Assembly: GCF_002933815.1 (NCBI RefSeq)
Contig: NZ_BEYR01000001.1
Span: forward strand, 186,001-250,000
DNA from: Sphingobacterium sp. HMA12
Lineage (GTDB): Bacteria > Bacteroidota > Bacteroidia > Sphingobacteriales > Sphingobacteriaceae
Length of the DNA stretch: 64,000 nucleotides
Direction: 5' to 3'
In this document: piece after piece, positions 26,492 to 34,560 of the stretch
How positions within the stretch are numbered: position 1 is the first letter of the stretch
How the letters are laid out: every line of letters starts with the position of its first letter
Translations under genes and position numbers: made by a program
The notes under the pieces: generated by a model
The model's input: only the letters and a program-made list of their open reading frames with translations
Told to the model about the DNA's origin: nothing
The model's database searches: none

Positions 26492-29400
26492 ATGAACAGA
26501 AGAAGTATTGCACTACTAGCCGCAAGTGTGCTCGTGAGCTCGGCAGTATATGCACAAACAGTTTTGAAAGGGAAGGTGATCGACCAAGACGGGAAACCTA
26601 TCCCTGGAGTTACAATCACACTTAGAGATGGAACCGGTACACAGACTGGGCAAAATGGAGAATTTACGATAAACTACAAACAGGCAGGGGTATTGAATGT
26701 TTCTGCGATTGGCTATGACCGTAAGGAAGTAAATCTAACGAATCAGACAACTATTCAGGTTACATTACAATCTGATGAACGGAGCTTGGATGAGGTTGTT
26801 GTAACAGCTATGGGGATTACTAGGGATAAAAAATCCTTAGGCTATGCTATCCAAGAAGTGAAAGCAAAAGATTTGACCGATGCCGGACAGCTTAATCTGA
26901 CTAGTTCTCTTGCCGGGAAAATGGCTGGTGTACAAGTGAATCAATTTGGCGGTACGGTCGGGGCATCAGCTAGAATTTCCATTAGAGGAAATTCTTCTCT
27001 TCAAGCTGATCAACAGCCGTTGATTGTTGTTGACGGAGTGCCAATTTCCAATGACGTTCAGCGCTCAGGAGATAATACATATAATGGTGTCGATTATGGA
27101 TCCGGAATAAATGATATCAACCCAGAAGATATTGAAAGTGTTACAGTCTTGAAGGGTGGATCTGCTGCTTTGTACGGTATGCGGGCGGGAAATGGAGTTC
27201 TTTTGATTACAACTAAGTCTGGGAAAAATGGGGCGGATGGTGTTTCCCTTTCTTATGATGGAAATTTCACTGTGGATAGAGCATTGACCATTCCAAAGTA
27301 TCAAAACTTATATGGACAAGGTGGAGCTGGCGATGAATATCATTTCAAATTAGATGGAAAGGGAATGACTTATCAAGATTATGCGGTGAAAAATGCATTT
27401 TCATATTTCGACGGGACAGGAAATGATGGTGTGAACGATGGCGTCGACGAATCTTGGGGACCAAGAATGGATATTGGGTTGATGATACCACAATTTGATA
27501 GCCCTTTAGTTAATGGAGTGCGGCAATCTACCCCCTGGATATCACACAAAAATAATGTTAAGGAGTTTTTTCAAACGGGATACTCTCAAAATCATAATCT
27601 TTCTTTACTAGCGAAAAATGCGAGATCCACTACAAGAGCTTCACTTTCTTTTAGAGATCAAAAAGGAACAGTACCAAATACAGATCAAAAGCGATATTCC
27701 GCTCAAATTAATAACACATATAAAGTCTCAGACAAATTTGACTATGACATAACGACTAATTATACAAGAACACAAAGCAATAATTTAGTGAGTCAAGGAT
27801 ATGACGGAAATAATCCGATGAATAGTTTAATATGGTTTGGACGTCAAGTCGATATGAAAAGCTTGAAGAATAACTGGGATGAGAAGGATGCAAAAGGTGA
27901 CTATACCTATTATAACTGGAATAAAAGTTATCACGTCAATCCTTTTTTTAATGTACATGAGAACACAAACTCCTATCAGCGAGATCGGATTTTTGGAAAG
28001 TCTTCCTTATACTATAAAGCTATGGAAGACCTGAAGTTCGAAGGACGTATCGGAATGGATTATTATAATTCCAAAATGTTTCAAAGGAATTTGTTTAATT
28101 ATGACTACAAAAACGGGAGTTTTAGAGATATTCAAATCAGTAACACAGAACTAAACTTAGACTTCATTGCAACTTATACAAAAATTGTTGGTGATTTTAA
28201 TATTCTTGCTACGGCAGGTGCTAATTATAGAGATGCACAATGGCAAAACTCTACAATTGGTGCAGACGCATTAACTGTTCCTGGAATTTATACGATAAGC
28301 AATAAACAAGGTGCAGCATATAATTTTATGGACCATAGTCATATACGTTCGAATTCTATTTATGGAAACGGCTCAATTGGATGGAAAGATCAAGTGTATT
28401 TAGATTTCAGTGCAAGAAACGATTGGTCTTCGACAATTACTAAATCTTTTTTTTATCCCTCATTTAGTTTAAGTTGGTTGCCGACAACTACTTTTGCCAA
28501 CTTAAAAGGTGATGTTTTGTCTTTTTGGAAAATTAGGGCATCTTGGGCTGAAATCGGTAATGCGACAACAGCTTATCGAAATCGAGCATATTATTTGGCC
28601 CAAACAAATTCTTTTAACGATGTAGCTCAGATTTATAAGTCGATGGTATTTCCAAATGAAAATTTAGAACCTGAAAAAATCCGTACGTGGGAAGTAGGAA
28701 CTGAAGTGGGGCTTTTTAAGGAGCGTTTGCATGCCGACCTTTTGTATTATTATAAATCTTCTAGAAACCAAATATTACCAGTGTCAACCTCAAATGTTAT
28801 TGGTTTCAATCAAATGATTTTAAATGCTGGGGAAATTGAAAGTAAAGGTGTTGAATTGCAACTAAGAGGCGATATTCTAAAGAGTGAAGATGGTTTTAAT
28901 TGGACAACTACGATCAACTTTTCAAAGGAGCGAAGTAAAATTATTGAACTCTATCCTGAATTGAATGTTACTAGTTATCGATTAGGGTGGACATGGGGGA
29001 TTTCCACTGCTGCAAATGCTGGGGAAAAATGGGGTGTACTATTGGGGCCTGGATATGATCGGGTGACAGACGGTCCAATGAAAGGGGCTATCAAAGTTAC
29101 AGAAGATGGACTTCTAGCCGGCGTAGACAATCAAGTTATTGGTAATATTACACCTGATTTCTTAGCGAGTATGCGTAATGATTTCAGATACAAAGGTTTT
29201 AGTTTTGGCTTTATGCTGGATTTTAGAAAGGGAGGAGATATTTGGTCACAGACGATGTCACATGGATACGCTACGGGAATAGCATCAGTTACAGCAGAAA
29301 ATGGAATTCGTGAGAGAGCAATTATTGCAGGAAAAGATGTTATGCCAAATGAGAGATTTGCGATGCAAAATGATAAAGGAGAATGGGTCGAAAATACGAT

Positions 29401-29719
29401 TGAAACAAATGCGCAAGACTGGTTCAAAAACGCAATTGCACCAATGGCAGTCTTTGATGGCTCATTTCTTAAGTTAAGAGAAGCTCACATAACTTATAAT
29501 ATTCCTAAGGAATTTTATTCGAGATGGAAAGGAATAAAAAGAGCTAATATTACTTTGATAGGTTCAAATTTGGCGCTATTATGGGTGCATAAGTCCAATA
29601 CAATGCGTTTGGATCCAGAGACTGGAGGGGTTTCTAGTGACAGCCGAGGAGTAGGTTTTGAACAAGCTTCTGTTCCTACGTCTCGTAGCATTGGTTTGAA
29701 ATTAGGTGTAACATTTTAA
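26492..29719 (+). CDS. SusC/RagA-type TonB-dependent outer-membrane receptor
   Basis: A 1075-residue outer-membrane importer. The signal peptide ends at YAQ (residue 22). A carboxypeptidase-regulatory-like domain (KGKVIDQDGKPIPGVTITL, about 25-105) follows, then a TonB-box-like LDEVVVTAMG and a plug with RISIRGNSSL and ADQQPLIVVDGVPI. The rest is a 22-strand barrel ending in aromatic GLKLGVTF. The partner SusD-like gene starts 43 bases downstream. With three peptidase genes upstream and no glycosidase in the locus, the cargo is more likely peptides than sugars, by analogy with RagAB; this is inference. Confidence 0.94.
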   Translation: MNRRSIALLAASVLVSSAVYAQTVLKGKVIDQDGKPIPGVTITLRDGTGTQTGQNGEFTINYKQAGVLNVSAIGYDRKEVNLTNQTTIQVTLQSDERSLDEVVVTAMGITRDKKSLGYAIQEVKAKDLTDAGQLNLTSSLAGKMAGVQVNQFGGTVGASARISIRGNSSLQADQQPLIVVDGVPISNDVQRSGDNTYNGVDYGSGINDINPEDIESVTVLKGGSAALYGMRAGNGVLLITTKSGKNGADGVSLSYDGNFTVDRALTIPKYQNLYGQGGAGDEYHFKLDGKGMTYQDYAVKNAFSYFDGTGNDGVNDGVDESWGPRMDIGLMIPQFDSPLVNGVRQSTPWISHKNNVKEFFQTGYSQNHNLSLLAKNARSTTRASLSFRDQKGTVPNTDQKRYSAQINNTYKVSDKFDYDITTNYTRTQSNNLVSQGYDGNNPMNSLIWFGRQVDMKSLKNNWDEKDAKGDYTYYNWNKSYHVNPFFNVHENTNSYQRDRIFGKSSLYYKAMEDLKFEGRIGMDYYNSKMFQRNLFNYDYKNGSFRDIQISNTELNLDFIATYTKIVGDFNILATAGANYRDAQWQNSTIGADALTVPGIYTISNKQGAAYNFMDHSHIRSNSIYGNGSIGWKDQVYLDFSARNDWSSTITKSFFYPSFSLSWLPTTTFANLKGDVLSFWKIRASWAEIGNATTAYRNRAYYLAQTNSFNDVAQIYKSMVFPNENLEPEKIRTWEVGTEVGLFKERLHADLLYYYKSSRNQILPVSTSNVIGFNQMILNAGEIESKGVELQLRGDILKSEDGFNWTTTINFSKERSKIIELYPELNVTSYRLGWTWGISTAANAGEKWGVLLGPGYDRVTDGPMKGAIKVTEDGLLAGVDNQVIGNITPDFLASMRNDFRYKGFSFGFMLDFRKGGDIWSQTMSHGYATGIASVTAENGIRERAIIAGKDVMPNERFAMQNDKGEWVENTIETNAQDWFKNAIAPMAVFDGSFLKLREAHITYNIPKEFYSRWKGIKRANITLIGSNLALLWVHKSNTMRLDPETGGVSSDSRGVGFEQASVPTSRSIGLKLGVTF

Positions 29720-29762
29720 GTTGTATTATTCCTTTTCAGGAATTTTTATCGGAACGAAAGAT

Positions 29763-31274
29763 ATGAAAAGCTTTTATAAAAATATATCAATATGTGCTAC
29801 ATTACTAACATTCGTAGTATCGGGTTGCACAAAAAACTTTGAAAAAATAAATACGGATCCAGATGCTCTGACTGATGGCCCTCCATTAAATATGTTAGTT
29901 AATGTCATTAGAAATACAGGAGAACAATTTGGAGGGGATGTCGATGGATATGGAACATTTGCAGGTTATATCGTGAAAATTCAATATATGGATTTTATGA
30001 GCGGGTTGGTACCAACAAATAATTCGTATGGAAATAGGTGGTATGCATGTTATTATAATAATGCTCAATTGAATTATTTATTAGAACAGACAGCGCCTGA
30101 ACCGCAAAAATATAAAAATGTTAGATCCGTTGCCCGTATTTGGCAGAACTACATGTGGTCATATTTGTTAGATGGTTGGGGAGATATTCCTTATACAGAT
30201 GCTTTGAAAGGGTTACCTGAAAAAGGGTCAGTTTTGACAGCAAAATATGATAAACAAGAAGATGTCTATCCTGCTGTTTTAAAGAGTTTAAAAGAAATTG
30301 CAGATGACATGGCCGAAGGTGTAGGTGAAGACGATATTAGATCTGGTGATTTTATCTATGGTTCGAAAAACTTTAAAGATATTTCCATTAAAGATGAAAT
30401 GCTGAGGTGGCAAAAATTCTGTAATTCTTTACGTTTAAGAATTGCGATGCGTATTTCAGGAGTTTCATCTAGTCTGGCCAAAGCCACTATTGAAGAAATA
30501 GCGGGTGATAAAGGGAAATATCCAGTATTGGAGACCAACGATGAAAACTGTTATTTAAGATGGCCAGGTTCAAAACCTTATTTTGAACCTTGGTATAGCT
30601 CTGGAGTTGACGGCAATCGAATCAATAATTGGGGAATTTCAGATATCTTTATTGATCATTTGGCAAGTATGGATGATCCTCGATTAGCGGTCATTGCAAC
30701 AAAGAATAATGAAGGGAAATATGTTGGATTTCCAAATGGCGCTAGTAAGGGACCTGAAAAAACTACCTCAGTTTCTTGGATTGGGAATAAATATATTCAG
30801 GATCCGGTAGGCTTTACTCCTTTCTACAAATCCTGCGAAACTTATTATATACTCTCAGAGGCAGCAATGCTAGGATATAATGTCGGAATTACTGCCGAAA
30901 GTGCGTATACACGGGCTGTGCATTTGTCTATGGAAGACAATGGGGTTGCAGGTGCAGATATTACAAAATATTTGGAAGGTAAAGGAAAATGGAACGATAC
31001 TAAAGAACGAATTTGGTGGGATATGTGGGTAGCTCTATTTAAGGCTAATTTCGAAGCATGGTCACTATATCGACGGACAGGAATTCCTCTAACCAATTAT
31101 CCTTCACTAAATTCGATTTTTGGTAAAAAACATAACGATCAACCTTGGAGACTACCTTATCCAAACAATGAATATCTCTATAATAAAGAAAATACTGAAG
31201 CTGCAGCGAGCTCAGTAGTTGATTATGTTTGGGGTAAACAATTGTGGTGGGACACAAGAAAAGGAAAATTTTAG
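29763..31274 (+). CDS. SusD/RagB-like lipoprotein (SusD_2 type)
   Basis: A 503-residue surface lipoprotein that forms the lid over the SusC channel. The signal ends in the lipobox VVSGC near residue 22. The opening KNFEKINTDPDALTDGPP and the later GWGDIPYTDALKG segment are typical of the SusD-like type 2 family rather than of classical SusD. The ATG at 29763 places the lipobox correctly; a TTG at 29721 would add 14 residues. It is in one operon with the receptor upstream, and an intrinsic terminator follows. Confidence 0.92.
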   Translation: MKSFYKNISICATLLTFVVSGCTKNFEKINTDPDALTDGPPLNMLVNVIRNTGEQFGGDVDGYGTFAGYIVKIQYMDFMSGLVPTNNSYGNRWYACYYNNAQLNYLLEQTAPEPQKYKNVRSVARIWQNYMWSYLLDGWGDIPYTDALKGLPEKGSVLTAKYDKQEDVYPAVLKSLKEIADDMAEGVGEDDIRSGDFIYGSKNFKDISIKDEMLRWQKFCNSLRLRIAMRISGVSSSLAKATIEEIAGDKGKYPVLETNDENCYLRWPGSKPYFEPWYSSGVDGNRINNWGISDIFIDHLASMDDPRLAVIATKNNEGKYVGFPNGASKGPEKTTSVSWIGNKYIQDPVGFTPFYKSCETYYILSEAAMLGYNVGITAESAYTRAVHLSMEDNGVAGADITKYLEGKGKWNDTKERIWWDMWVALFKANFEAWSLYRRTGIPLTNYPSLNSIFGKKHNDQPWRLPYPNNEYLYNKENTEAAASSVVDYVWGKQLWWDTRKGKF

Positions 31275-31294
31275 TTTCATATGTTTATTTTCAT

Positions 31295-31331
31295 ACAGCG
31301 GGGTAGTGTGAGTTGCCTCGCTGTTTTGTTG
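31295..31331 (+). terminator. Intrinsic terminator after the SusC/SusD pair
   Basis: ACAGCGGGG (31295-31303) pairs with CCTCGCTGT (31316-31324) with one G-T pair and a 12-base loop, then TTTGTTG. It ends the SusCD transcript 20 bases after the stop codon. The 310 bases from here to the next small RNA show no gene. Confidence 0.75.
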
Positions 31332-31641
31332 AAATCAATTTGTGAGAATTTTTATCGTGAATCTGTTGAATTAAAATAATAGCAGTGTAAAATAATAAAA
31401 CTAATAGATTGTCCCCTTCTTAAGTCTCTTAACAAAAAAAGAACTTTTACATCCACTTTAGTATAAATAATTTAATCTCCAATGGAAGCAGAGGCGCGCC
31501 CTCAAATTTATAACAGAATAGTGTTTCATAGAACTGAAAATTTTTGGAACGCTGTGGTCTTCTTTAGATTAAATTTTTGTATTTATTAACGTTAAAACTT
31601 GATAACATTAAGCTTGTCGATAATTAAGAATTTAATGGCAT

Positions 31642-31707
31642 AAAAAAAGGTTTTCAAACGGGGAGAATGAAAACCTTAAATAACCAATTATAAACCTAAA
31701 TTATGAT
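31642..31707 (-). ncRNA. Small RNA, copy 3 of a three-copy family
   Basis: The predicted minus-strand transcript runs from about 31707 to the U run at 31642-31648. The terminator arms are at 31669-31677 and 31647-31655, with the same loop as the other copies. The core equals copy 2. Its promoter begins only 17 bases after the stop codon of fabF, which is on the same strand; the element could therefore also end the fabF transcript. Confidence 0.7.
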
Positions 31708-31711
31708 ACTA

Positions 31712-31742
31712 CAAAGGTAGTGTCTTTAATACACTTTGTCAA
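31712..31742 (-). promoter_or_regulatory. Promoter of small-RNA copy 3
   Basis: On the minus strand TTG (31742-31740), 20 bases and TACCTTTG (31719-31712) give the same geometry as in copies 1 and 2. The spacer holds AGTGT and ACACT arms (31719-31723 and 31731-31735) with a seven-base centre. Confidence 0.7.
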
Positions 31743-31758
31743 GTCTTTTTTTAAAATA

Positions 31759-32997
31759 TTAAATCTTTTTAAAGAGAATGCTTGAATTGTGTCCACCAAA
31801 ACCGAAGGCATTGCTCATTGCTGTGTGGACTTCCTTTTCCAACGGTTGGTTTACAACAATATTGATTCCATTGGGGATTGTAGGGTCTATATTTTCGATG
31901 TTTATAGTTGCAGGAATTACATTGTTGTTTATGGATTTTATCGCAATAATCGCTTCAATTGCACCTGCAGCGCCTAGCAGGTGACCGGTCATTGACTTGG
32001 TCGAACTGACCCAGAGGTTGCTGGATTTACCAAATGCGAGTTGCATCGCCTTCAGTTCTGCAATATCACCGACGGGAGTAGAAGTAGCATGAAGATTTAA
32101 GTAATCCAATTGATCACTGTTTATTTGGGCTTCTTCTAGAGCAAGTGACATTGCTTTTGCTGCGCCTATGCCTTCTGGGTGAGGCGAAGTCATGTGATAG
32201 GCATCAGCAGTCATGGATGCGCCGGCAAGCTCAGCATAGATTTTTGCACCTCTTTTCTTGGCATGCTCATATTCCTCCAGTATCAGCGCCCCGGCGCCTT
32301 CTCCCATGACGAACCCATCCCGATCTCGATCAAATGGTCTACTTGCTGTTTTAGGATCATCATGCCTGCCCGACATTGCTTTCATTGCAGAGAAACCACC
32401 TACTGAGGCAGGAGTAATGGGAGCTTCCGATCCGCCGCTAATAAAGACTTTTGCCTTTCCTAACCGAATATAATTGAACGCATCCATGAAAGCTGTATTG
32501 GAGGTTGCACAGGCAGATACAGTTGTATAATTGATGCCCTTCAAACCGAATTTCATTGATATCATTCCCGAAGCCATATTAACAATAAGCCTTGGGACGA
32601 AAAAAGGGCTGAATCGAGGGATATAATTACCTGTTACATAGTTTTCAACTTCATTTTCGAATGTTTCCATTCCCCCTTGTCCAACACCCCAAATAACACC
32701 AATATCGAATGGATCCAATGTATTCGGATCCAAACCGGAGTCTTCTAAAGCTTGCGATGCGCTATATAAGGCATATTGTGTAAATAGATCACTTCTCTTG
32801 ATCTCATTTCGATCGAGGTATTTTTCCGGTTGAAAGTTTTTGATTTCGCTCGCGATTTGCGTCCGAAATAAAGACGCGTCAAAGCGGCTGATGATAGCTG
32901 TACGGTTTTCACCGCGTAAAATATTATCCCAAAATGTATCAATATTATCTCCTAATGGGTTGATTGTCCCCATGCCGGTAATTACAACTCTTTTCAT
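31759..32997 (-). CDS. fabF: Beta-ketoacyl-ACP synthase II (KAS II)
   Basis: A 412-residue condensing enzyme of fatty-acid synthesis. The catalytic cysteine is Cys163 in TVSACATSNT, and the two histidines are in NLHATSTPVGD and KSMTGHLLGAAGA. Length and order match FabF. It joins malonyl-ACP to a growing acyl-ACP. I start at MKRVVITG (32997), five residues after an upstream ATG at 33012. No acyl carrier protein gene is adjacent, and a TetR gene lies just upstream on the same strand, so this may be a regulated second copy and not the housekeeping one. Confidence 0.93.
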   Translation of the reverse strand: MKRVVITGMGTINPLGDNIDTFWDNILRGENRTAIISRFDASLFRTQIASEIKNFQPEKYLDRNEIKRSDLFTQYALYSASQALEDSGLDPNTLDPFDIGVIWGVGQGGMETFENEVENYVTGNYIPRFSPFFVPRLIVNMASGMISMKFGLKGINYTTVSACATSNTAFMDAFNYIRLGKAKVFISGGSEAPITPASVGGFSAMKAMSGRHDDPKTASRPFDRDRDGFVMGEGAGALILEEYEHAKKRGAKIYAELAGASMTADAYHMTSPHPEGIGAAKAMSLALEEAQINSDQLDYLNLHATSTPVGDIAELKAMQLAFGKSSNLWVSSTKSMTGHLLGAAGAIEAIIAIKSINNNVIPATINIENIDPTIPNGINIVVNQPLEKEVHTAMSNAFGFGGHNSSILFKKI

Positions 32998-33026
32998 TTT
33001 TATGATATTCAAATTAATATTTCAAT

Positions 33027-33040
33027 ATACCGATTGGTAT
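33027..33040. promoter_or_regulatory. Candidate TetR operator upstream of fabF
   Basis: ATACCGATTGGTAT, with inverted arms ATACC and GGTAT, lies 29 bases upstream of the fabF start in the gap after the TetR gene. It matches the site upstream of the TetR gene at 11 of 14 positions. Confidence 0.5.
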
Positions 33041-33057
33041 CTGTGTTTTTAAAAAAA

Positions 33058-33651
33058 TTAAATTTTGATTTCCCGATCTACCATTTCTTTCATATTATCC
33101 AATACAATAGCTAAATCTTTACCGCGTCCTGAAATTTTTGAAAGTAAAATACCACCTTCGATCATGGCCATGAAGGTAACGGCAAAATGTTCAGCAGAAA
33201 TATGCTGTTTAAACTCACCAGCCTTAACACCTTCTTCCAATATCGAAATCAATCGTTGCCTCCAAAGTGTAAATGATCGCCTGACTTTGGGAGTCAAAAA
33301 AGGCAAGGAGTCATCAGCCTCGATCGCAGCATTCATTAACGGACAGCCGCCCGAAGCCGCGATATTTTTGAAATTTTCTTTGTAGAAATCAAAAAAAGCA
33401 AAGAGTTTCTTTAAGGCCGTCTTTTGTTGGGTTATCTGTTGATCTACTCCATCAGCTATTTTTTTACTTTGATAACTATAAACATGAAGTGCTAGGTCAT
33501 CTTTGTCTTTAAAATTACCATATATGCTGCCTTTTGTTAAACCTGTTGCAGTAGTGATGTCGGAAAGGGAAGTCGCAAAATAGCCCTTTTTGTTAAAAAT
33601 AGGGGCTGTTCTTTCAATGATAAATTGTCGGGTCTGTTCTGCTTTTGACAT
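33058..33651 (-). CDS. TetR/AcrR-family repressor
   Basis: A 197-residue regulator. The N-terminal helix-turn-helix is TSLSDITTATGLTKGSIYGNFKDKDDLALHVY, and the all-helical C-terminal ligand domain includes ASGGCPLMNAAIEADD and AVTFMAMIEGGILLSKISG, as in the common acyl-CoA or drug-responsive subgroup. The ATG at 33651 (MSKAEQTRQ) is the likely start; one at 33675 would add eight residues. The gene ends 60 bases before fabF on the same strand. Matching palindromes lie upstream of both genes, suggesting self-repression and control of fabF. Confidence 0.9.
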   Translation of the reverse strand: MSKAEQTRQFIIERTAPIFNKKGYFATSLSDITTATGLTKGSIYGNFKDKDDLALHVYSYQSKKIADGVDQQITQQKTALKKLFAFFDFYKENFKNIAASGGCPLMNAAIEADDSLPFLTPKVRRSFTLWRQRLISILEEGVKAGEFKQHISAEHFAVTFMAMIEGGILLSKISGRGKDLAIVLDNMKEMVDREIKI

Positions 33652-33684
33652 GATCTCGCTGTGCTTTGATTGCAAATATAAAAA

Positions 33685-33698
33685 ATACTTTTTGGTAT
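33685..33698. promoter_or_regulatory. Candidate TetR operator upstream of the TetR gene
   Basis: ATACTTTTTGGTAT lies 34 bases upstream of the predicted TetR start. It shares ATAC at one end and TTGGTAT at the other with the site in front of fabF. A TATATTTG on the minus strand (33680-33673) directly next to it may be the -7 element. Confidence 0.5.
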
Positions 33699-33736
33699 AT
33701 TATTAATTTATTTGGACGCTGCCTAAAAAAGTTACG

Positions 33737-34363
33737 CTATTTTCTTTCTCTAATACGATAAGTGCAACGTGCAGCATCTTCGATAATATACTCAATTCTG
33801 TCAATTGTATAGGATGGTCCGATAAGCTGTTGAAAATTGTGAAGCTCCGAACGGCAAAAACCTTGACATTCTGTTGCAGCAGCACATATGGGACAGTGAT
33901 TCTCAATGAAAAGGTAAGAGTCGGCCTCTTTTTTCCATTCCGCCATATATCCCTCTTCTGTTCGCTTCATTGCCATAATATCAAGTTTATTCTCAAGCGT
34001 TTCAATACCAGATAACGCATTGTTATACCGCTGATATACTTTTGACTCTCGATCAGTAATCAATAAATCCAGCGCATTCTCGCCAAGCAGTTGTTTAATG
34101 GATTGAAGCAGTTGGACCGTAATATCAGCGTGACTATCCGGAAATTTTGAAAGTCCCAGTGCTGAAAGACAATAGTAGGTCGACGGTCGGCCGATCCCCT
34201 CGCTTCTAGCATAGGATTCAATAAGCCCTTGATTGGCAAGGTTGAGCAGGTGCTTGCGAGCGCCTTCTTTCGTGATCAACAGCTCCGTGGCAACCAGGGC
34301 GGCAGTAACTTCGCCCCTCATTTTTAATAACATCAATATTCTATCTGCAGGTGTTTTTTGCAT
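33737..34363 (-). CDS. SufR-like iron-sulfur transcription regulator
   Basis: A 208-residue DeoR-like winged-helix protein. The N terminus has an AALVATELLITKEGARKHLLNLANQGLIE helix-turn-helix. The C-terminal part carries Cys157, Cys160, Cys166, Cys170 and Cys200 (CPICAAATECQGFC...ARC), a likely iron-sulfur cluster site as in SufR. Such proteins repress with the cluster bound and release DNA when it is lost to oxidation or iron shortage. It faces sodA across a 200-base region with a perfect palindrome that contains the SufR-type CAAC-N6-GTTG, so it probably controls the oxidative-stress operon and itself. Confidence 0.85.
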   Translation of the reverse strand: MQKTPADRILMLLKMRGEVTAALVATELLITKEGARKHLLNLANQGLIESYARSEGIGRPSTYYCLSALGLSKFPDSHADITVQLLQSIKQLLGENALDLLITDRESKVYQRYNNALSGIETLENKLDIMAMKRTEEGYMAEWKKEADSYLFIENHCPICAAATECQGFCRSELHNFQQLIGPSYTIDRIEYIIEDAARCTYRIRERK

Positions 34364-34366
34364 TTG

Positions 34367-34382
34367 ACAATTAAAAAGTTGT
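34367..34382. promoter_or_regulatory. Second, imperfect SufR-like site near the regulator start
   Basis: ACAATTAAAAAGTTGT contains CAAT-N6-GTTG, one base from the CAAC-N6-GTTG seen in front of sodA. It begins four bases upstream of the regulator's start codon. A candidate minus-strand -7 element, TATCTTTG (34405-34398), is upstream of it, so the site would lie in the leader of the regulator's own transcript, consistent with self-repression. Confidence 0.45.
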
Positions 34383-34472
34383 TTTAATGTTTCTGGACAA
34401 AGATACTACTTTTTCTATATGTTGTCATAATGATCCTTGTATAAGCTGTCTGCAGTACACAACTGATTTTAT

Positions 34473-34512
34473 GATCTTAATAAAACAACTAATAAGTTGT
34501 TTTATTAAGATC
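34473..34512. promoter_or_regulatory. Perfect 40-bp palindrome, SufR-type operator of sodA
   Basis: GATCTTAATAAAACAACT (34473-34490) is followed by AATA and its exact reverse complement (34495-34512). The centre reads CAAC-TAATAA-GTTG (34486-34499), the CAAC-N6-GTTG pattern known for cyanobacterial SufR. The right GTTG supplies the -33 TTG of the sodA promoter, so binding here would block transcription. Confidence 0.8.
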
Positions 34513-34527
34513 TATTATTTAGCTTTG
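34497..34527 (+). promoter_or_regulatory. sodA operon promoter
   Basis: TTG at 34497-34499 and TAGCTTTG at 34520-34527 are exactly 20 bases apart. Transcription would start near 34532, leaving a leader of about 29 bases before the ATG at 34561. The -33 element is embedded in the palindromic operator. Confidence 0.75.
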
Positions 34528-34560
34528 ACTTATTCTAAAAACAATAAAATTCAAAATATC

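Noticed and set aside
16338..31742. The three repeats as a MITE or insertion-sequence remnant
   Set aside because: There are no terminal inverted repeats spanning the element and no target-site duplications, the outer flanks share nothing, and a promoter plus terminator account for the conserved parts.
34387..34560. N-terminal extension of sodA by 58 codons
   Set aside because: These codons cover the 40-bp palindrome and the promoter, and superoxide dismutases start as at 34561.
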